DNA of 64,000 nucleotides, taken from positions 2,899,414-2,963,413 of the forward strand of contig NZ_CP051130.1 of the NCBI RefSeq assembly GCF_013378055.1. The letters are read 5' to 3'. This stretch comes from Parasphingopyxis sp. CP4 (GTDB taxonomy: Bacteria > Pseudomonadota > Alphaproteobacteria > Sphingomonadales > Sphingomonadaceae). The position numbers and the translations under genes were made by a program. Position 1 is the stretch's first letter, and each line of letters opens with the position of its first letter. This document shows, in pieces, positions 28,017 to 37,598 of the stretch. Below the pieces are notes generated by a model. It saw nothing but the letters and a program-made list of their open reading frames with translations. It was not told where the DNA came from and made no database searches.

Positions 28017-28297
28017 TGGTCACCGCACGCTGGAACGGTCAGGTCATTGCCCAGAGCGATGCGACGATTGTGGTGGAGAACAACCATTATTTCCCGCGCG
28101 TTGCGGTGAATGAGCATTTGCTGACCGATAGCGAAACGACGAGCTTTTGCCCCTGGAAGGGCACTGCCTCCTATTATTCGCTCAGCGTCGATGGCGAAGA
28201 GAATCAGGACGCGGCCTGGTATTATCCTGATCCCAAGGAAAAAGCGGCATCAATAAAGGATCATATCGCCTTTTGGCGGGGCGTAGAGGTCAGTTAG
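28016..28297 (+). CDS. DUF427 family protein
   Basis: 93 residues from ATG 28016 (TGATG overlap with the previous gene; GTG at 28013 is an alternative). The sequence ARWNGQVIAQSDATIVVENN, YFP, then FCPWKGTASYYSL and AAWYYPDPKE match DUF427, a small beta-rich family. Function unknown. It closes the purT-yffB-DUF427 group. Confidence 0.88.
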   Translation: MVTARWNGQVIAQSDATIVVENNHYFPRVAVNEHLLTDSETTSFCPWKGTASYYSLSVDGEENQDAAWYYPDPKEKAASIKDHIAFWRGVEVS

Positions 28298-28349
28298 GCA
28301 CGCATCGGGATTGCTGGCCAAGCCGTAATTTGCGGGCTAAATAGTCGGC

Positions 28350-29222
28350 ATGTCGACAACTTATACACTCGATACGAAGACGGACCGCGCCCACCCGACA
28401 CCCAAGCCGATGAAACGGCTGACGGTTCCGGCCATTCGTGGCCGCAAGACGGATGGGAAAAGTGGCGAACCGCTGGTCATGCTGACCGCCTATACGGTCC
28501 GCACGGCGCAACTGCTTGATCCGCATTGCGATATGTTGCTCGTCGGCGATTCACTGGGGCAGGTTGTCTATGGCCTCGATTCAACGATTCCGGTCAGTCT
28601 CGACATGATGATCGCCCATGGCGCGGCCGTGGTCCGTGGCAGCTACCACAGCTTGGTTGTCGTCGACATGCCGTTTGGATCCTACGAAGAAAGCCCCGAG
28701 CACGCGATCCGGTCGGCAACCCGCGTGATGAAGGAAACCGGTGCCGCCGCCATCAAGATGGAAGGCGGAGAAGCGATGGCCGAAACTGTCGCGTTCCTGT
28801 CGGCACGCGGTATTCCGGTGATGGGCCATGTCGGCCTTACGCCGCAGGCTGTGAATGTCCTGGGCGGGCACAAGGTACAGGGCCGGGACGAGGCGACCGC
28901 AGCCAAGGTGGTCGCCGATGCAAAAGCGATTGATGAGGCGGGGGCCTTTGCCCTGGTTATCGAAGGCGTCATCGAACCGATCGCGATCGAAACCACGCGC
29001 GCTGTGTCGTGCCCAACCATTGGTATTGGGGCATCGGCGCAATGCGACGGCCAGGTATTGGTGACTGAAGATATGCTGGGCATGTTTGATCGGGTTCCGC
29101 GCTTTGTGAAAAAGTTCGATGATATGGCGGCCCATGTGACGAAAGCCGTTGAATCCTATGCAAAAGGTGTGCGCAATCGGAGTTTCCCGGAAGAGACACA
29201 GACCTATCAACCCAAGAAATAA
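28350..29222 (+). CDS. panB: 3-methyl-2-oxobutanoate hydroxymethyltransferase
   Basis: 290 residues. PanB adds a hydroxymethyl group from methylene-tetrahydrofolate to ketoisovalerate to form ketopantoate in pantothenate and CoA synthesis. [14 protein letters not shown], the metal site in [19 protein letters not shown], and [15 protein letters not shown] are family hallmarks. The N-terminus has about 20 extra residues. No panC is nearby. Confidence 0.96.
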   Translation: MSTTYTLDTKTDRAHPTPKPMKRLTVPAIRGRKTDGKSGEPLVMLTAYTVRTAQLLDPHCDMLLVGDSLGQVVYGLDSTIPVSLDMMIAHGAAVVRGSYHSLVVVDMPFGSYEESPEHAIRSATRVMKETGAAAIKMEGGEAMAETVAFLSARGIPVMGHVGLTPQAVNVLGGHKVQGRDEATAAKVVADAKAIDEAGAFALVIEGVIEPIAIETTRAVSCPTIGIGASAQCDGQVLVTEDMLGMFDRVPRFVKKFDDMAAHVTKAVESYAKGVRNRSFPEETQTYQPKK

Positions 29223-29312
29223 CGTTCGCGTGTCGATTGCGCGGTCACAATCACTTTCCCTAGGCGTGGCGCGCCGCTAAGGTCCGCCGCCATAACGGTT
29301 TGGAGACGATAA

Positions 29313-30071
29313 TTGGCGATTGCGCCGCAAGATAATTCCGCATTCATGCGCGAAGTGGACGAGGAAGTCCGCAAGGAACAGGCGTTGGAGTTCTGGGAAC
29401 GGTGGGGCAAATGGATTGCCATGCTCGTGGTTCTGGGCCTCGCGGCCTTTGGTGGTTGGCTCTATTGGTCCAACCAACAGGTTGCAGCTGCCGAGCAAGA
29501 AACCGAACAGCTGGCGCAACTGCTCGAGAACCTGAATGAGGGAACGACAACCGATGTTGACGAGGCGCTGGCGCCGCTGGCCGAATCCCAACGACCGATA
29601 ATCCGTGCAGAAGCAATGCTGACCCAGGCGGCGCTAGCCCTAGAGGAGGGTGATCGTGATGCCGCAGTTGAACGATTTTCGGCGATAGTTGCCGATGACG
29701 GGCTGCCACAGCAGTTTCGCGATCTTGCCCTTATCCGTCAGACTGCGGTGGAATTTGACGGTCTTGAGCCACAAGCGGTGATTGATCGTATGGCTGGCCT
29801 CGCGGTACCTGGAAACCCGTGGTTTGGAAGTGCCGGCGAATTGACGGCGATCGCCCTGATGCAACAGGGAAATGACGAGCAAGCGGGTGCGCTGTTCGCG
29901 CAGATCGCCAATGAAGAAAATGCGCCAGAAACACTCCGGACACGTGCCGTTCAGATGGCCGGCGTATTGGGTGTGGATGCGGTGCCGGACGAACCGGTAG
30001 AGATTACGGACGAACAGGCTGCGCCTGCTCAGCCATTGGCTGCGGATGCAGCGGAGGAACCAACTTCATGA
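29313..30071 (+). CDS. YfgM-like membrane-anchored TPR protein
   Basis: 252 residues from a TTG at 29313 with TGGAGA eight bases upstream; an ATG at 29346 is the alternative, but the MAIAPQDNSAFMREVDEEVR start looks family-like. A membrane helix covers about residues 36-53, after which a helical, TPR-like periplasmic domain follows, then a Glu/Ala/Pro tail. In E. coli, YfgM lies directly before bamB and works with the periplasmic chaperone network at SecYEG. The stop overlaps the bamB ATG by four bases. Confidence 0.85.
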   Translation: MAIAPQDNSAFMREVDEEVRKEQALEFWERWGKWIAMLVVLGLAAFGGWLYWSNQQVAAAEQETEQLAQLLENLNEGTTTDVDEALAPLAESQRPIIRAEAMLTQAALALEEGDRDAAVERFSAIVADDGLPQQFRDLALIRQTAVEFDGLEPQAVIDRMAGLAVPGNPWFGSAGELTAIALMQQGNDEQAGALFAQIANEENAPETLRTRAVQMAGVLGVDAVPDEPVEITDEQAAPAQPLAADAAEEPTS

Positions 30072-31384
30072 AGTCTATTCTGATTCCCATTTGTGCAGCA
30101 TTGCTGCTCAGCGGTTGCGGATTGTTTGGCGGTGACGGCGATGCGACGCCGACCATCGGAAACCGTACTCCGATTCTGGTTTCCGAAAATGATGTCCAGA
30201 TCGATCCGCAAATTGCGACAGTGCCGGTGGTACTGCCACCGGCGACCGTGAATGCCGGTTGGGTGCAACCTGGCGGAAGCGCGAGCAAGTCGCTCGGCCA
30301 TCTGGCGCTTAGCAATGTTCCGACCCAAGCCTGGTCCCAGTCGATCGGTGATGCCGGTGGATCGCGGGCGCGTCTTGCCGCGGCGCCGGTTGTCGCCAAT
30401 GGGCGTGTATTCACCATCGATACGGATGCAACGGTCCGTGCGTTTGATGCGCAAAACGGTGCGGAAGTCTGGTCGACACGCTTTGGCAGTGAGATCGGCA
30501 GCAATTCCGCGCTCTTCGGTGGCGGCGTGAGCGTTTCTGGTGATCGCCTCTATGTCACGAACGGCGTTGGTTATGCTGGCGCATTGAATGTCGCTGATGG
30601 CAGCCAGATCTGGAAAGTACGACCGGGTGGTCCGCTACGTGGGGCGCCAACCATTGCGAACAACAATGTCTACGTGCTGACCCAGGACAACCAGGTCTTT
30701 GCGCTTGATCCGGCAACCGGTGAAACGCGTTGGAATGTCTCCGGCACGCTCGAAGTGTCTGGCGTCTTCGGCGTGGCCGCTCCCGCTTCCGCTCAGGGAA
30801 CGCTTGTGGCCGGTTTTTCGTCGGGTGAGCTAATCGCTTATCGTTATGAGAACGGCCAGATTGTTTGGCAGGACGGCTTGAACCGCACCAGCATCTCCAC
30901 GTCTGTGTCGACCCTGTCCGATATTGATGCCAGTCCGGTAATCGATAGCGGCTTCGTTTATGCAATCGGCCAGGGTGGGCGCATGGTCGCATTGAGGCTG
31001 ATTACGGGTGAACGACTCTGGGAAGTGAATGCCGGCGGGCTTTCGACACCTTGGATCGCTGGCGACTGGATGTTTGCCGTAACCGATGATGCCCGTGTTC
31101 TTGCCATTGCGCGCACCAACGGTCGGATCCGCTGGATCAGCCAGCTACCGCGGTTTCGTGACGAGGAAGACCGCAAAGGGCCAATCTTTTGGCGCGGGCC
31201 GGTTCTTGCTGGTGGTCAGTTGATCCTCGTATCTACGCGTGGCCATCTTGCCTTTATTGATCCTGCAACCGGCGCTGTAAGCCGGATGGAAGAATTAGAT
31301 GAGGGCGTAGAGCTGCCGCCAATCGTGGCCAACAATACCCTTTACCTGCTCGATACTGATGGTGAGCTCAGCGCTTGGCGCTAG
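30068..31384 (+). CDS. bamB: outer-membrane assembly lipoprotein BamB
   Basis: 438 residues. A lipoprotein signal with LSGCG places the lipidated Cys at 17. The rest contains repeated PQQ-like beta-propeller blades (for example VFTIDTDATVRAFDAQNGAEVW and VFALDPATGETRWNVSG, landmarks only). BamB assists BamA in folding outer-membrane proteins. The order yfgM-bamB-der is the same as in E. coli. Confidence 0.93.
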   Translation: MKSILIPICAALLLSGCGLFGGDGDATPTIGNRTPILVSENDVQIDPQIATVPVVLPPATVNAGWVQPGGSASKSLGHLALSNVPTQAWSQSIGDAGGSRARLAAAPVVANGRVFTIDTDATVRAFDAQNGAEVWSTRFGSEIGSNSALFGGGVSVSGDRLYVTNGVGYAGALNVADGSQIWKVRPGGPLRGAPTIANNNVYVLTQDNQVFALDPATGETRWNVSGTLEVSGVFGVAAPASAQGTLVAGFSSGELIAYRYENGQIVWQDGLNRTSISTSVSTLSDIDASPVIDSGFVYAIGQGGRMVALRLITGERLWEVNAGGLSTPWIAGDWMFAVTDDARVLAIARTNGRIRWISQLPRFRDEEDRKGPIFWRGPVLAGGQLILVSTRGHLAFIDPATGAVSRMEELDEGVELPPIVANNTLYLLDTDGELSAWR

Positions 31385-31407
31385 CTTTTTAGAAAGGCTT
31401 TTCGGCC

Positions 31408-32769
31408 ATGGCGCGGCTGCCCGTTATTGCAATCATCGGCCGCCCCAATGTCGGCAAATCGACGCTGTTCAATCGGCTGGTCGGCAAGAAGCTTGCGCTT
31501 GTTGACGACCGACCGGGCGTAACGCGCGATCGGCGTGAGGGCGATGCCCATCTCTTCGGACTGGATTTTCGGGTAATCGATACGGCTGGGTATGAGGATG
31601 AAGATCCGAAAAGCCTGCCTGGTCGGATGCGGCAGCAAACCGAACGCGCGGTTGCCGACGCAGACGCCGCATTGTTTCTCTTTGATGCCCGGGCAGGCCT
31701 GACTCCGCTTGACGAAGAAATTGCGCGCTGGCTGCGGGGGACTGAAACTCCCATCATCCTGGTTGGCAACAAGGCCGAAGGGAAAGCCGGCGATGCTGGT
31801 CTCTACGAGAGCTATGGCCTCGGGCTTGGCGATCCGGTCCCGCTCAGTGCGGAGCATGGCGAGGGAATCGCAGATCTTTTTCAGCACCTCCTGCCGCATG
31901 TCGAGCGTGAAGATGAGCCTGACGATGGGGATGAGGAGGCAGCGGACGGTCCGTTAAAGCTTGCCATTGTAGGGCGCCCAAATGCCGGGAAATCAACTCT
32001 CATCAACAAGATGCTTGGCGATGATCGCCTGATCACCGGGCCTGAAGCTGGCATCACGCGCGATTCCATATCCGTGCCTTGGGAATGGAAGGGCCGGGAG
32101 GTCGAACTCATTGATACGGCCGGCATGCGAAAGCGGGCCAAGGTGCAGGACAAGCTGGAAAAGCTGTCGGTGGCGGACGGACTTCGAGCGGTTGATTTTG
32201 CCGAAGTTGTTGTCCTGTTGCTCGATGCAACCAAAGGCCTTGAGGTGCAGGATCTGAAGATCGCGGCTCATGCGATAGACGAAGGCCGGGCGATCGTCAT
32301 TGCGATCAACAAATGGGATGTCGCCGAAGATAAGAAGGAGCTGTTCGAAGGTATCGAGACGGCCCTCAGCGAAGGTCTGGCGCAGGTACGCGGCGTGCCG
32401 CTTGTTTCGATCTCCGCGATTTCCGGCAAGGGAATAGACCAGCTGCTCGAAGCGGCCTTCGCCACCCGTGAGGCCTGGTCACGTCGCGTGACGACCGGCC
32501 AGCTTAATCGCTGGTTCCGCGATGCAATCGAACGCAACCCGCCGCCTGCGCCAAAGGGCAAGCGGATCAAATTGCGCTATATGACGCAGGCACGGATAAG
32601 GCCGCCCAGTTTTGTGCTGTTCGGAACCCGTGTCGATCATTTGCCGATGAGCTATCAACGCTATCTGCTCAATGGTATTCGCAATGATCTGGGTTTTGGT
32701 GCGGTGCCCGTGCGACTGACGATGCGTGCGCCGAAAAACCCCTACAAGGATGGCGGGGATGATCGCTGA
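31408..32769 (+). CDS. der: ribosome biogenesis GTPase Der (EngA)
   Basis: 453 residues with two GTPase domains in tandem, the defining Der layout. G1 loops are GRPNVGKST (residues about 11-19) and GRPNAGKST (about 189-197); NKAEGKAG region and NKWDVAED carry the NKXD motifs, the first deviating slightly as NKAE. The C-terminal KH-like domain includes RPPSFVLFGTRVDHLP. Der acts in 50S maturation. It ends with an 11-base overlap with the next gene. Confidence 0.97.
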   Translation: MARLPVIAIIGRPNVGKSTLFNRLVGKKLALVDDRPGVTRDRREGDAHLFGLDFRVIDTAGYEDEDPKSLPGRMRQQTERAVADADAALFLFDARAGLTPLDEEIARWLRGTETPIILVGNKAEGKAGDAGLYESYGLGLGDPVPLSAEHGEGIADLFQHLLPHVEREDEPDDGDEEAADGPLKLAIVGRPNAGKSTLINKMLGDDRLITGPEAGITRDSISVPWEWKGREVELIDTAGMRKRAKVQDKLEKLSVADGLRAVDFAEVVVLLLDATKGLEVQDLKIAAHAIDEGRAIVIAINKWDVAEDKKELFEGIETALSEGLAQVRGVPLVSISAISGKGIDQLLEAAFATREAWSRRVTTGQLNRWFRDAIERNPPPAPKGKRIKLRYMTQARIRPPSFVLFGTRVDHLPMSYQRYLLNGIRNDLGFGAVPVRLTMRAPKNPYKDGGDDR

Positions 32770-32989
32770 GCGGGATAGCAGCGGTGATGTCGATATCGAC
32801 GCTCGCGGTCTGAAATGCCCGTGGCCAGCGCTCCGGCTGGCGCGAGCGATGCGCGATATCGACAATGTGGCTATCGTCGCAGATGATCCTATCGCACCAT
32901 CGGAGATTGCCGCTTTGGCAGCGGAAAATGACTGGACAATCGAAGAAATTGCCACCCAAATTGGCAATGGCTGGCGAGTTTCACGCTAG
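32759..32989 (+). CDS. TusA-family sulfurtransferase
   Basis: 76 residues from ATG 32759, which overlaps der and follows AAGGATGGCGGGG. The family signature is DARGLKCPWPALRLARAM, with the sulfur-carrying Cys20 in a CPXP motif. TusA-like proteins carry persulfide sulfur for tRNA thiolation or molybdenum cofactor pathways; this one's partner is not shown by the neighbours. Confidence 0.88.
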   Translation: MIAERDSSGDVDIDARGLKCPWPALRLARAMRDIDNVAIVADDPIAPSEIAALAAENDWTIEEIATQIGNGWRVSR

Positions 32990-33117
32990 CTTTTTCAGCG
33001 CTTTGGCTCGTTTGATCGCAAAAACCCCAGATTTGGGCCCAATCTGACACTTCGGTAAACTGGTTGTTTACGCACTCCCATTACAGCCAGTCTCGGAACA
33101 AGTGAAAGGGGTCACTG

Positions 33118-33549
33118 GTGGCGCTCCAGGAAGACAAATTGGTCGATTGGACCGAGTTTGAAGCCGTTCGCGAACAATTGGGTGCAAATTTTGCGCGCAT
33201 TTTGCGTTATTTCAGCGAAGACGGGATCAAGTCGGTCGAGTCTATCGAACAGGCTATGCATGAAAAAGTTACGGTCGCACTGATCGTGCCGGCGCACACG
33301 CTCAAGGGCGAGGCCGCGCAGTTTGGCGCGCGTCAGCTCAGCGCCTTGGCCGAAAAGATTGAAATGTCTGCGCGCCATCTCGTCGAAATCCAACAGACGC
33401 CCGAAGAACTGGTTCCTGAGGCTGCACGGCTGCGACCGTTGTTCGATGCAACGATGGCAGACCTTGAAAAGGCCACAAACCCATTGGTTCAGCGCCGTCA
33501 GGCGGACGATGATCAGGCCGTTGCCAACCAGACCTTCGGTCGCCTTTAA
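33118..33549 (+). CDS. histidine phosphotransfer (Hpt) protein
   Basis: 143 residues from a GTG at 33118 with an AAAGGGG site. The four-helix Hpt pattern is present with the phospho-accepting His60 in PAHTLKGEAAQFGARQLSALA. Hpt proteins relay phosphate between a hybrid kinase and response regulators. No kinase or regulator is adjacent, so the partners are elsewhere. The 128-base gap before it includes a short 6-base inverted repeat (33055-33071). Confidence 0.88.
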   Translation: MALQEDKLVDWTEFEAVREQLGANFARILRYFSEDGIKSVESIEQAMHEKVTVALIVPAHTLKGEAAQFGARQLSALAEKIEMSARHLVEIQQTPEELVPEAARLRPLFDATMADLEKATNPLVQRRQADDDQAVANQTFGRL

Positions 33550-33558
33550 GCGCAATTT

Positions 33559-34041
33559 CTAGCCCGCGGCCGGATCTTCCGACTGCAACTGACAATAATT
33601 GTCGATGCCCATGCGTTCGATCATATCGAACTGCTGCTCAAGCGTATCAACATGGTCTTCTTCGCTCGCAAGGATGCTGGCCATCAAGTCACGGCTGACA
33701 AAATCGCGGACCTTTTCGCAATGCTCGATTCCGTCTTTGAGGAGGGGAATCGCATCATTTTCGAGCTCAAGGTCAGCCTTGAGAATCTCTTCTACGGATT
33801 CGCCGATCCGGAGACGCCCCAGCAACTGAAAATTCGGTAATCCATCAAGGAAAAGAATGCGTTCCGTCAACTGGTCGGCATGCTTCATTTCGTCGATGGA
33901 CTCGCCATATTCGAACTGGGCAAGCTTCTTGATGCCCCAATTGTCGAGCATCCGGTAATGCAGGAAATATTGATTGATCGCCGTCAGTTCATTCTTCAGC
34001 GCCTCATTGAGGAACTCGATGACTTTTTCGTCACCTTTCAT
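33559..34041 (-). CDS. bfr: bacterioferritin
   Basis: 160 residues, normal length. Ferroxidase residues Glu18, Glu51, His54, Glu94, Glu127 and His130 are all present, and Met52 (in DEMKHAD), the heme ligand, is kept, so this is a heme-containing bacterioferritin that stores iron as a 24-mer shell. AAGGAGAT precedes the ATG. It follows bfd in the same direction with a 98-base gap. Confidence 0.97.
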   Translation of the reverse strand: MKGDEKVIEFLNEALKNELTAINQYFLHYRMLDNWGIKKLAQFEYGESIDEMKHADQLTERILFLDGLPNFQLLGRLRIGESVEEILKADLELENDAIPLLKDGIEHCEKVRDFVSRDLMASILASEEDHVDTLEQQFDMIERMGIDNYCQLQSEDPAAG

Positions 34042-34139
34042 ACCGGATCTCCTTGTTCAGTCCGGCGGTATATAGCGATGATTCGTTGCGGCGAGAACCC
34101 CTAAAAACCCATGTTTTCTGCGGGTTTCAGATGGTTATG

Positions 34140-34310
34140 CTAAGCAGTCGCAGTTTCGGACTGAATGATCTCACGTGCGAACGATACGCATTGTCCGCAA
34201 CGCGGCTTGCAACCCATCTGTTGATAGGCAGAGCAGGGGGTCGACGCGCCCTTCTTTGCGGCAGCGCGCAAGTCTTTTTCCCGAATCGCGTTGCAAATAC
34301 AAACAACCAT
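34140..34310 (-). CDS. bfd: bacterioferritin-associated ferredoxin
   Basis: 56 residues, below most length cutoffs. Reading down from ATG at 34308-34310 gives MVVCICNAIREKDL, then GCKPRCGQC, ending SETATA and TAG at 34140-34142. The four cysteines are at 4, 6, 38 and 41, the exact spacing of E. coli Bfd, which binds a 2Fe-2S cluster and passes electrons into bacterioferritin to release stored iron. It is followed by bfr on the same strand and preceded by a Fur-like box, so the pairing is convincing. Confidence 0.93.
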   Translation of the reverse strand: MVVCICNAIREKDLRAAAKKGASTPCSAYQQMGCKPRCGQCVSFAREIIQSETATA

Positions 34311-34328
34311 GCGACCGAGATATGTCTA

Positions 34329-34345
34329 TTGAGATTAATTCGCAA
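34329..34345 (-). promoter_or_regulatory. Fur-box candidate upstream of bfd-bfr
   Basis: On the minus strand this reads TTGCGAATTAATCTCAA, a 17-base near-palindrome close to the TGANAAT-N-ATTNTCA arrangement of Fur sites. A larger symmetric stretch covers 34327-34347. It lies 18 bases upstream of the bfd ATG, in the 56-base gap after the DUF418 gene. The iron-storage genes it precedes fit iron control, but alphaproteobacteria may use other iron regulators. Confidence 0.45.
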
Positions 34346-34366
34346 TAGTAAAAGTGGCGTATCTGT

Positions 34367-35620
34367 TTATTTTTTCCGGATTGGCTGGAGTTCGCGACGG
34401 GCCAGTGAACGCCAGAGCCATTCGAGCGGACCATAACGATAACGATCGAGCCAGGCTTTGGACCAGAGCAGCATCAGCGCCCATATGCCGGGCACGACAA
34501 TATAGATCGATGCGCGGCTTAGCTCGCCAAAAAAGCCGAACCCATAGCCATAAAAGATCATTGTGCAGACAATGCTGGTACCGAGATAGTTGGTAAAGGC
34601 CGCGCGTCCCGTGGCTGCCACGCGCGCCATCAGCGCGCTTCCAGGTGACGACTGGACCCAATAGAGGACGAGCGCGGCATGGGCGAGAACCACTGCAGGA
34701 TTGATCAGCGTCTGCCCGGCAAAGTCCAATGCAAACAAGGTCACCGGTTCAAATCCACTGCGAATGATCAGGAATGCGAGAATGGCCAGAAGCGGCAACC
34801 CGATTAGATAGCCGATCTTCGCACATCGTGCGTAGCGTGCGCGCTCCCATTCACCGGTCAGGAAACCGCTTTTTAGGCCAGCCATGCCGAGCAGCATAAG
34901 TCCCAATGTCTCGAGGGACGCCGTCAGGTTGCCGACAATCGGATCCCAGAAAGCGGGTCCCAGGCGATGGGCAAGTAGGCCTGCATAATCGCCACGGTGA
35001 ATCGCCATTGTCTCAGCGAGCTTGTCAGGAGGGATGGCGCCGAACTGCGCGGCAAACTCCTGCCATTGTGTGATCAGCTCGGCATCAGCATCAGGTGCCA
35101 ACGCCGCTTCCCGCATCATCCAGATCGATCCCGCCACGAGCCCCAGCAATATCGCTTGGGTGACGATCAGGATTAGCCCCAGTACGACCAGCTTGTGGGT
35201 TTCCATTTTGCGAAAGAAGAAGGCGACCGAGCCGATCACCGCATAGAGCATCAATATGTCGCCAAACCAGATTGCATAAGCATGGAGTGCGCCGAACAGC
35301 AGTAACCAGCTCATCCGTGAATAATGGGTGAGGGCCGGGCTTTCATCCTTGGCCTCGGCCCGCTGGATGACGAGCAGCATTGACGCACCGAACAGGACCG
35401 AGAAGAGTCCGCGCATCTTCCCGTCGGAAAAGATGAAGTTGGTCGCCCACGCCGCGATATCCGGCGGCACGGTTCCGCCATAGGCGATGGGAGTGAAATA
35501 TGCTGCTTGCGGCATGGAGAAGGCGACGATGTTCATGAGCAGGATGCCCATGACGGCAATTCCGCGCACCACGTCGAGGCTGACGAAGCGGCTGTCCATC
35601 GGCGCTGGCGCGTCAGTCAT
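34367..35620 (-). CDS. DUF418 (YeiB-like) membrane protein
   Basis: 417 residues with about ten hydrophobic segments. The opening RFVSLDVVRGIAVMGILLMNI is the hallmark of the acyltransferase-3-like heparan N-acetyltransferase/DUF418 group. The C-terminal region with VAATGRAAFTNYLGTSIV also fits. Function in bacteria is not established. The end lies 56 bases before bfd in the same direction. Confidence 0.85.
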   Translation of the reverse strand: MTDAPAPMDSRFVSLDVVRGIAVMGILLMNIVAFSMPQAAYFTPIAYGGTVPPDIAAWATNFIFSDGKMRGLFSVLFGASMLLVIQRAEAKDESPALTHYSRMSWLLLFGALHAYAIWFGDILMLYAVIGSVAFFFRKMETHKLVVLGLILIVTQAILLGLVAGSIWMMREAALAPDADAELITQWQEFAAQFGAIPPDKLAETMAIHRGDYAGLLAHRLGPAFWDPIVGNLTASLETLGLMLLGMAGLKSGFLTGEWERARYARCAKIGYLIGLPLLAILAFLIIRSGFEPVTLFALDFAGQTLINPAVVLAHAALVLYWVQSSPGSALMARVAATGRAAFTNYLGTSIVCTMIFYGYGFGFFGELSRASIYIVVPGIWALMLLWSKAWLDRYRYGPLEWLWRSLARRELQPIRKK

Positions 35621-35647
35621 AAGTTCCCCCTACTTTCTGTCGGCGAT

Positions 35648-36322
35648 CTAGAGCCAGCTCGAAATCGCCTCTAGCGGCTTCTTGCTGAGCGCATGGACCG
35701 GCACGGTAGCATCGTCAGCAGGCTTGCCGGCAACAACGATCATCATCGGCTTTTCATTGGGTGGCCGATCGCACACCTCGTTGAGAAATTTCATCGGATT
35801 GGGGGTGTGGGTCAACGTAGCCAGACCGGCATCGTGGAGCGCGGCGATCAGGAAGCCGCTCGCAATGCCGACAGATTCGGTCACATAATAATTCTGTTTG
35901 TCATCGCCCGGATTGGGTCCCCCGCGCCGCTGGCCGAAAATCACAATCAGCCAAGGAGCGATTTCGAGATAGGGTTTGACCTCATCTGTACCAAGCGGGG
36001 CAAGTGCTTCGAGCCATTCGTCGCTGGCCTTTGTCTCATAGAACGTCTTCTCTTCGGCTTCGGCCGCTTCGCGAACAGCTTTCTTCTTATCTGGCGAAGA
36101 GATCACGGCAAAATGCCAGGGCTGGTGGTTGGCGCCATTGGGCGCGGAGCCAGCCGCCAGTATCGCCTGTTCTATCACTTCGCGCTGAACCGGCGCATCG
36201 CTGAACTGTCGGCAGGTGCGGCGTGTCTTGATAGCCTCGTAAAAGGCTTTGGCGCGTGCGAGCCGGTCCGGGTCGGAATAATCAGGTAGCTCGGAATAGG
36301 GGACGGTGTCATGGTCTGTCAT
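35648..36322 (-). CDS. nitroreductase-family flavoprotein
   Basis: 224 residues. KTRRTCRQFSDAPVQREVIEQA near residue 33 contains the Arg residues that contact FMN phosphate, and AGSAPNGANHQPWHFAVISS is the next family segment, followed by GIASGFLIAALHDAGL. Such enzymes reduce nitro, quinone or flavin substrates with NAD(P)H. The substrate is unknown. It is divergent from coq4. Confidence 0.88.
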   Translation of the reverse strand: MTDHDTVPYSELPDYSDPDRLARAKAFYEAIKTRRTCRQFSDAPVQREVIEQAILAAGSAPNGANHQPWHFAVISSPDKKKAVREAAEAEEKTFYETKASDEWLEALAPLGTDEVKPYLEIAPWLIVIFGQRRGGPNPGDDKQNYYVTESVGIASGFLIAALHDAGLATLTHTPNPMKFLNEVCDRPPNEKPMMIVVAGKPADDATVPVHALSKKPLEAISSWL

Positions 36323-36404
36323 GCCGCGCGCTTTAGCCCGTTGGTTGAACGGCGCAAAGGGTCAGACTGTTGACATCAATGTCAGTAGATAGCATCAAAT
36401 CACC

Positions 36405-37229
36405 ATGGCTATTGATCCAAATCATATGGAAATGCCGATTCCGGTCCATCCGGATCGGCCAAAACTGCGCAAGCGCCCGCGCAAGGCGTTGCATCATTTT
36501 CGCGAGTTGCTGAAGGATAAGGAGGATACCGAACAGGTATTCTGGATCTTCGAAGCGCTTCCGCGGCAATCCTTCCGTGATGATGCGCTGCGCTTTGGTA
36601 CGAGCGAAGAGGGGCGCGCCATCTATGCGAGCGAGCGCTATTTGCCTGACTTGCTCGACGATCATGAGCGGCTGCGCGCGATGCCGGAAGGCAGTGTCGG
36701 CCACGCCTATTGCGATTTCATGGAAGCCGAAGGGCTGACTGCCGCTGGGCTTGTCGCCGAGGGCGAGAAGATGGACAAGCCGCGCTATAATGACCTGATC
36801 CAATGGTATGGCAATCGCAATCGCGACACCCATGACCTCTTGCACGTGCTTACCGGTTATGGCCGCGATGGACTGGGCGAACAATGCGTGCTCGCCTTCA
36901 CCTATGGCCAGGATCCGTCTCTTGCGCACCTCTTCATTGCCTATGCCGGTGGCATCAACATGAAGAAGGTTACGCGCACAAAGGCTCCTATCTTCCGCGC
37001 GATCAATCAGGCCAAGCGGCATGGCAATGCCGGCCCGCGAATCTGGGAAATGCCGATTGCCGAACTGCTCGCCGAGCCGCTTGAAGAGGTTCGGGAACGC
37101 TTGAACATCGGCGCGCCGACCTATTATCACGAGGCGCATCGCATTTTACGGGAAGAGGGACGTGATCCCTATGATATTCTCGGCAAGAATGTCGCGCAAG
37201 AAAGCAGCGAACTCGCCCAGCCGGCTTAG
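36405..37229 (+). CDS. Coq4-family ubiquinone biosynthesis protein
   Basis: 274 residues. The diagnostic HDXXH zinc motif is at His143-Asp144-X-X-His147 in RDTHDLLHVLTGYGRD. Coq4 family proteins act in oxidative decarboxylation and complex organisation for coenzyme Q. Alphaproteobacterial members are known and replace part of the UbiX/UbiD route. No other ubiquinone genes are adjacent. Confidence 0.88.
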   Translation: MAIDPNHMEMPIPVHPDRPKLRKRPRKALHHFRELLKDKEDTEQVFWIFEALPRQSFRDDALRFGTSEEGRAIYASERYLPDLLDDHERLRAMPEGSVGHAYCDFMEAEGLTAAGLVAEGEKMDKPRYNDLIQWYGNRNRDTHDLLHVLTGYGRDGLGEQCVLAFTYGQDPSLAHLFIAYAGGINMKKVTRTKAPIFRAINQAKRHGNAGPRIWEMPIAELLAEPLEEVRERLNIGAPTYYHEAHRILREEGRDPYDILGKNVAQESSELAQPA

Positions 37230-37235
37230 CCGCAA

Positions 37236-37598
<363 letters not shown>

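Noticed and set aside
33055..33071. Inverted repeat GTAAAC-TGGTT-GTTTAC before the Hpt gene
   Set aside because: Arms of six bases are short enough to arise by chance, and no T-run or promoter context supports a terminator or operator.
34127..34434. Two open frames of 72 and 87 codons on the minus strand between bfr and the DUF418 gene
   Set aside because: They overlap bfd in other frames and have no recognisable features, while the bfd frame has the exact cysteine pattern.
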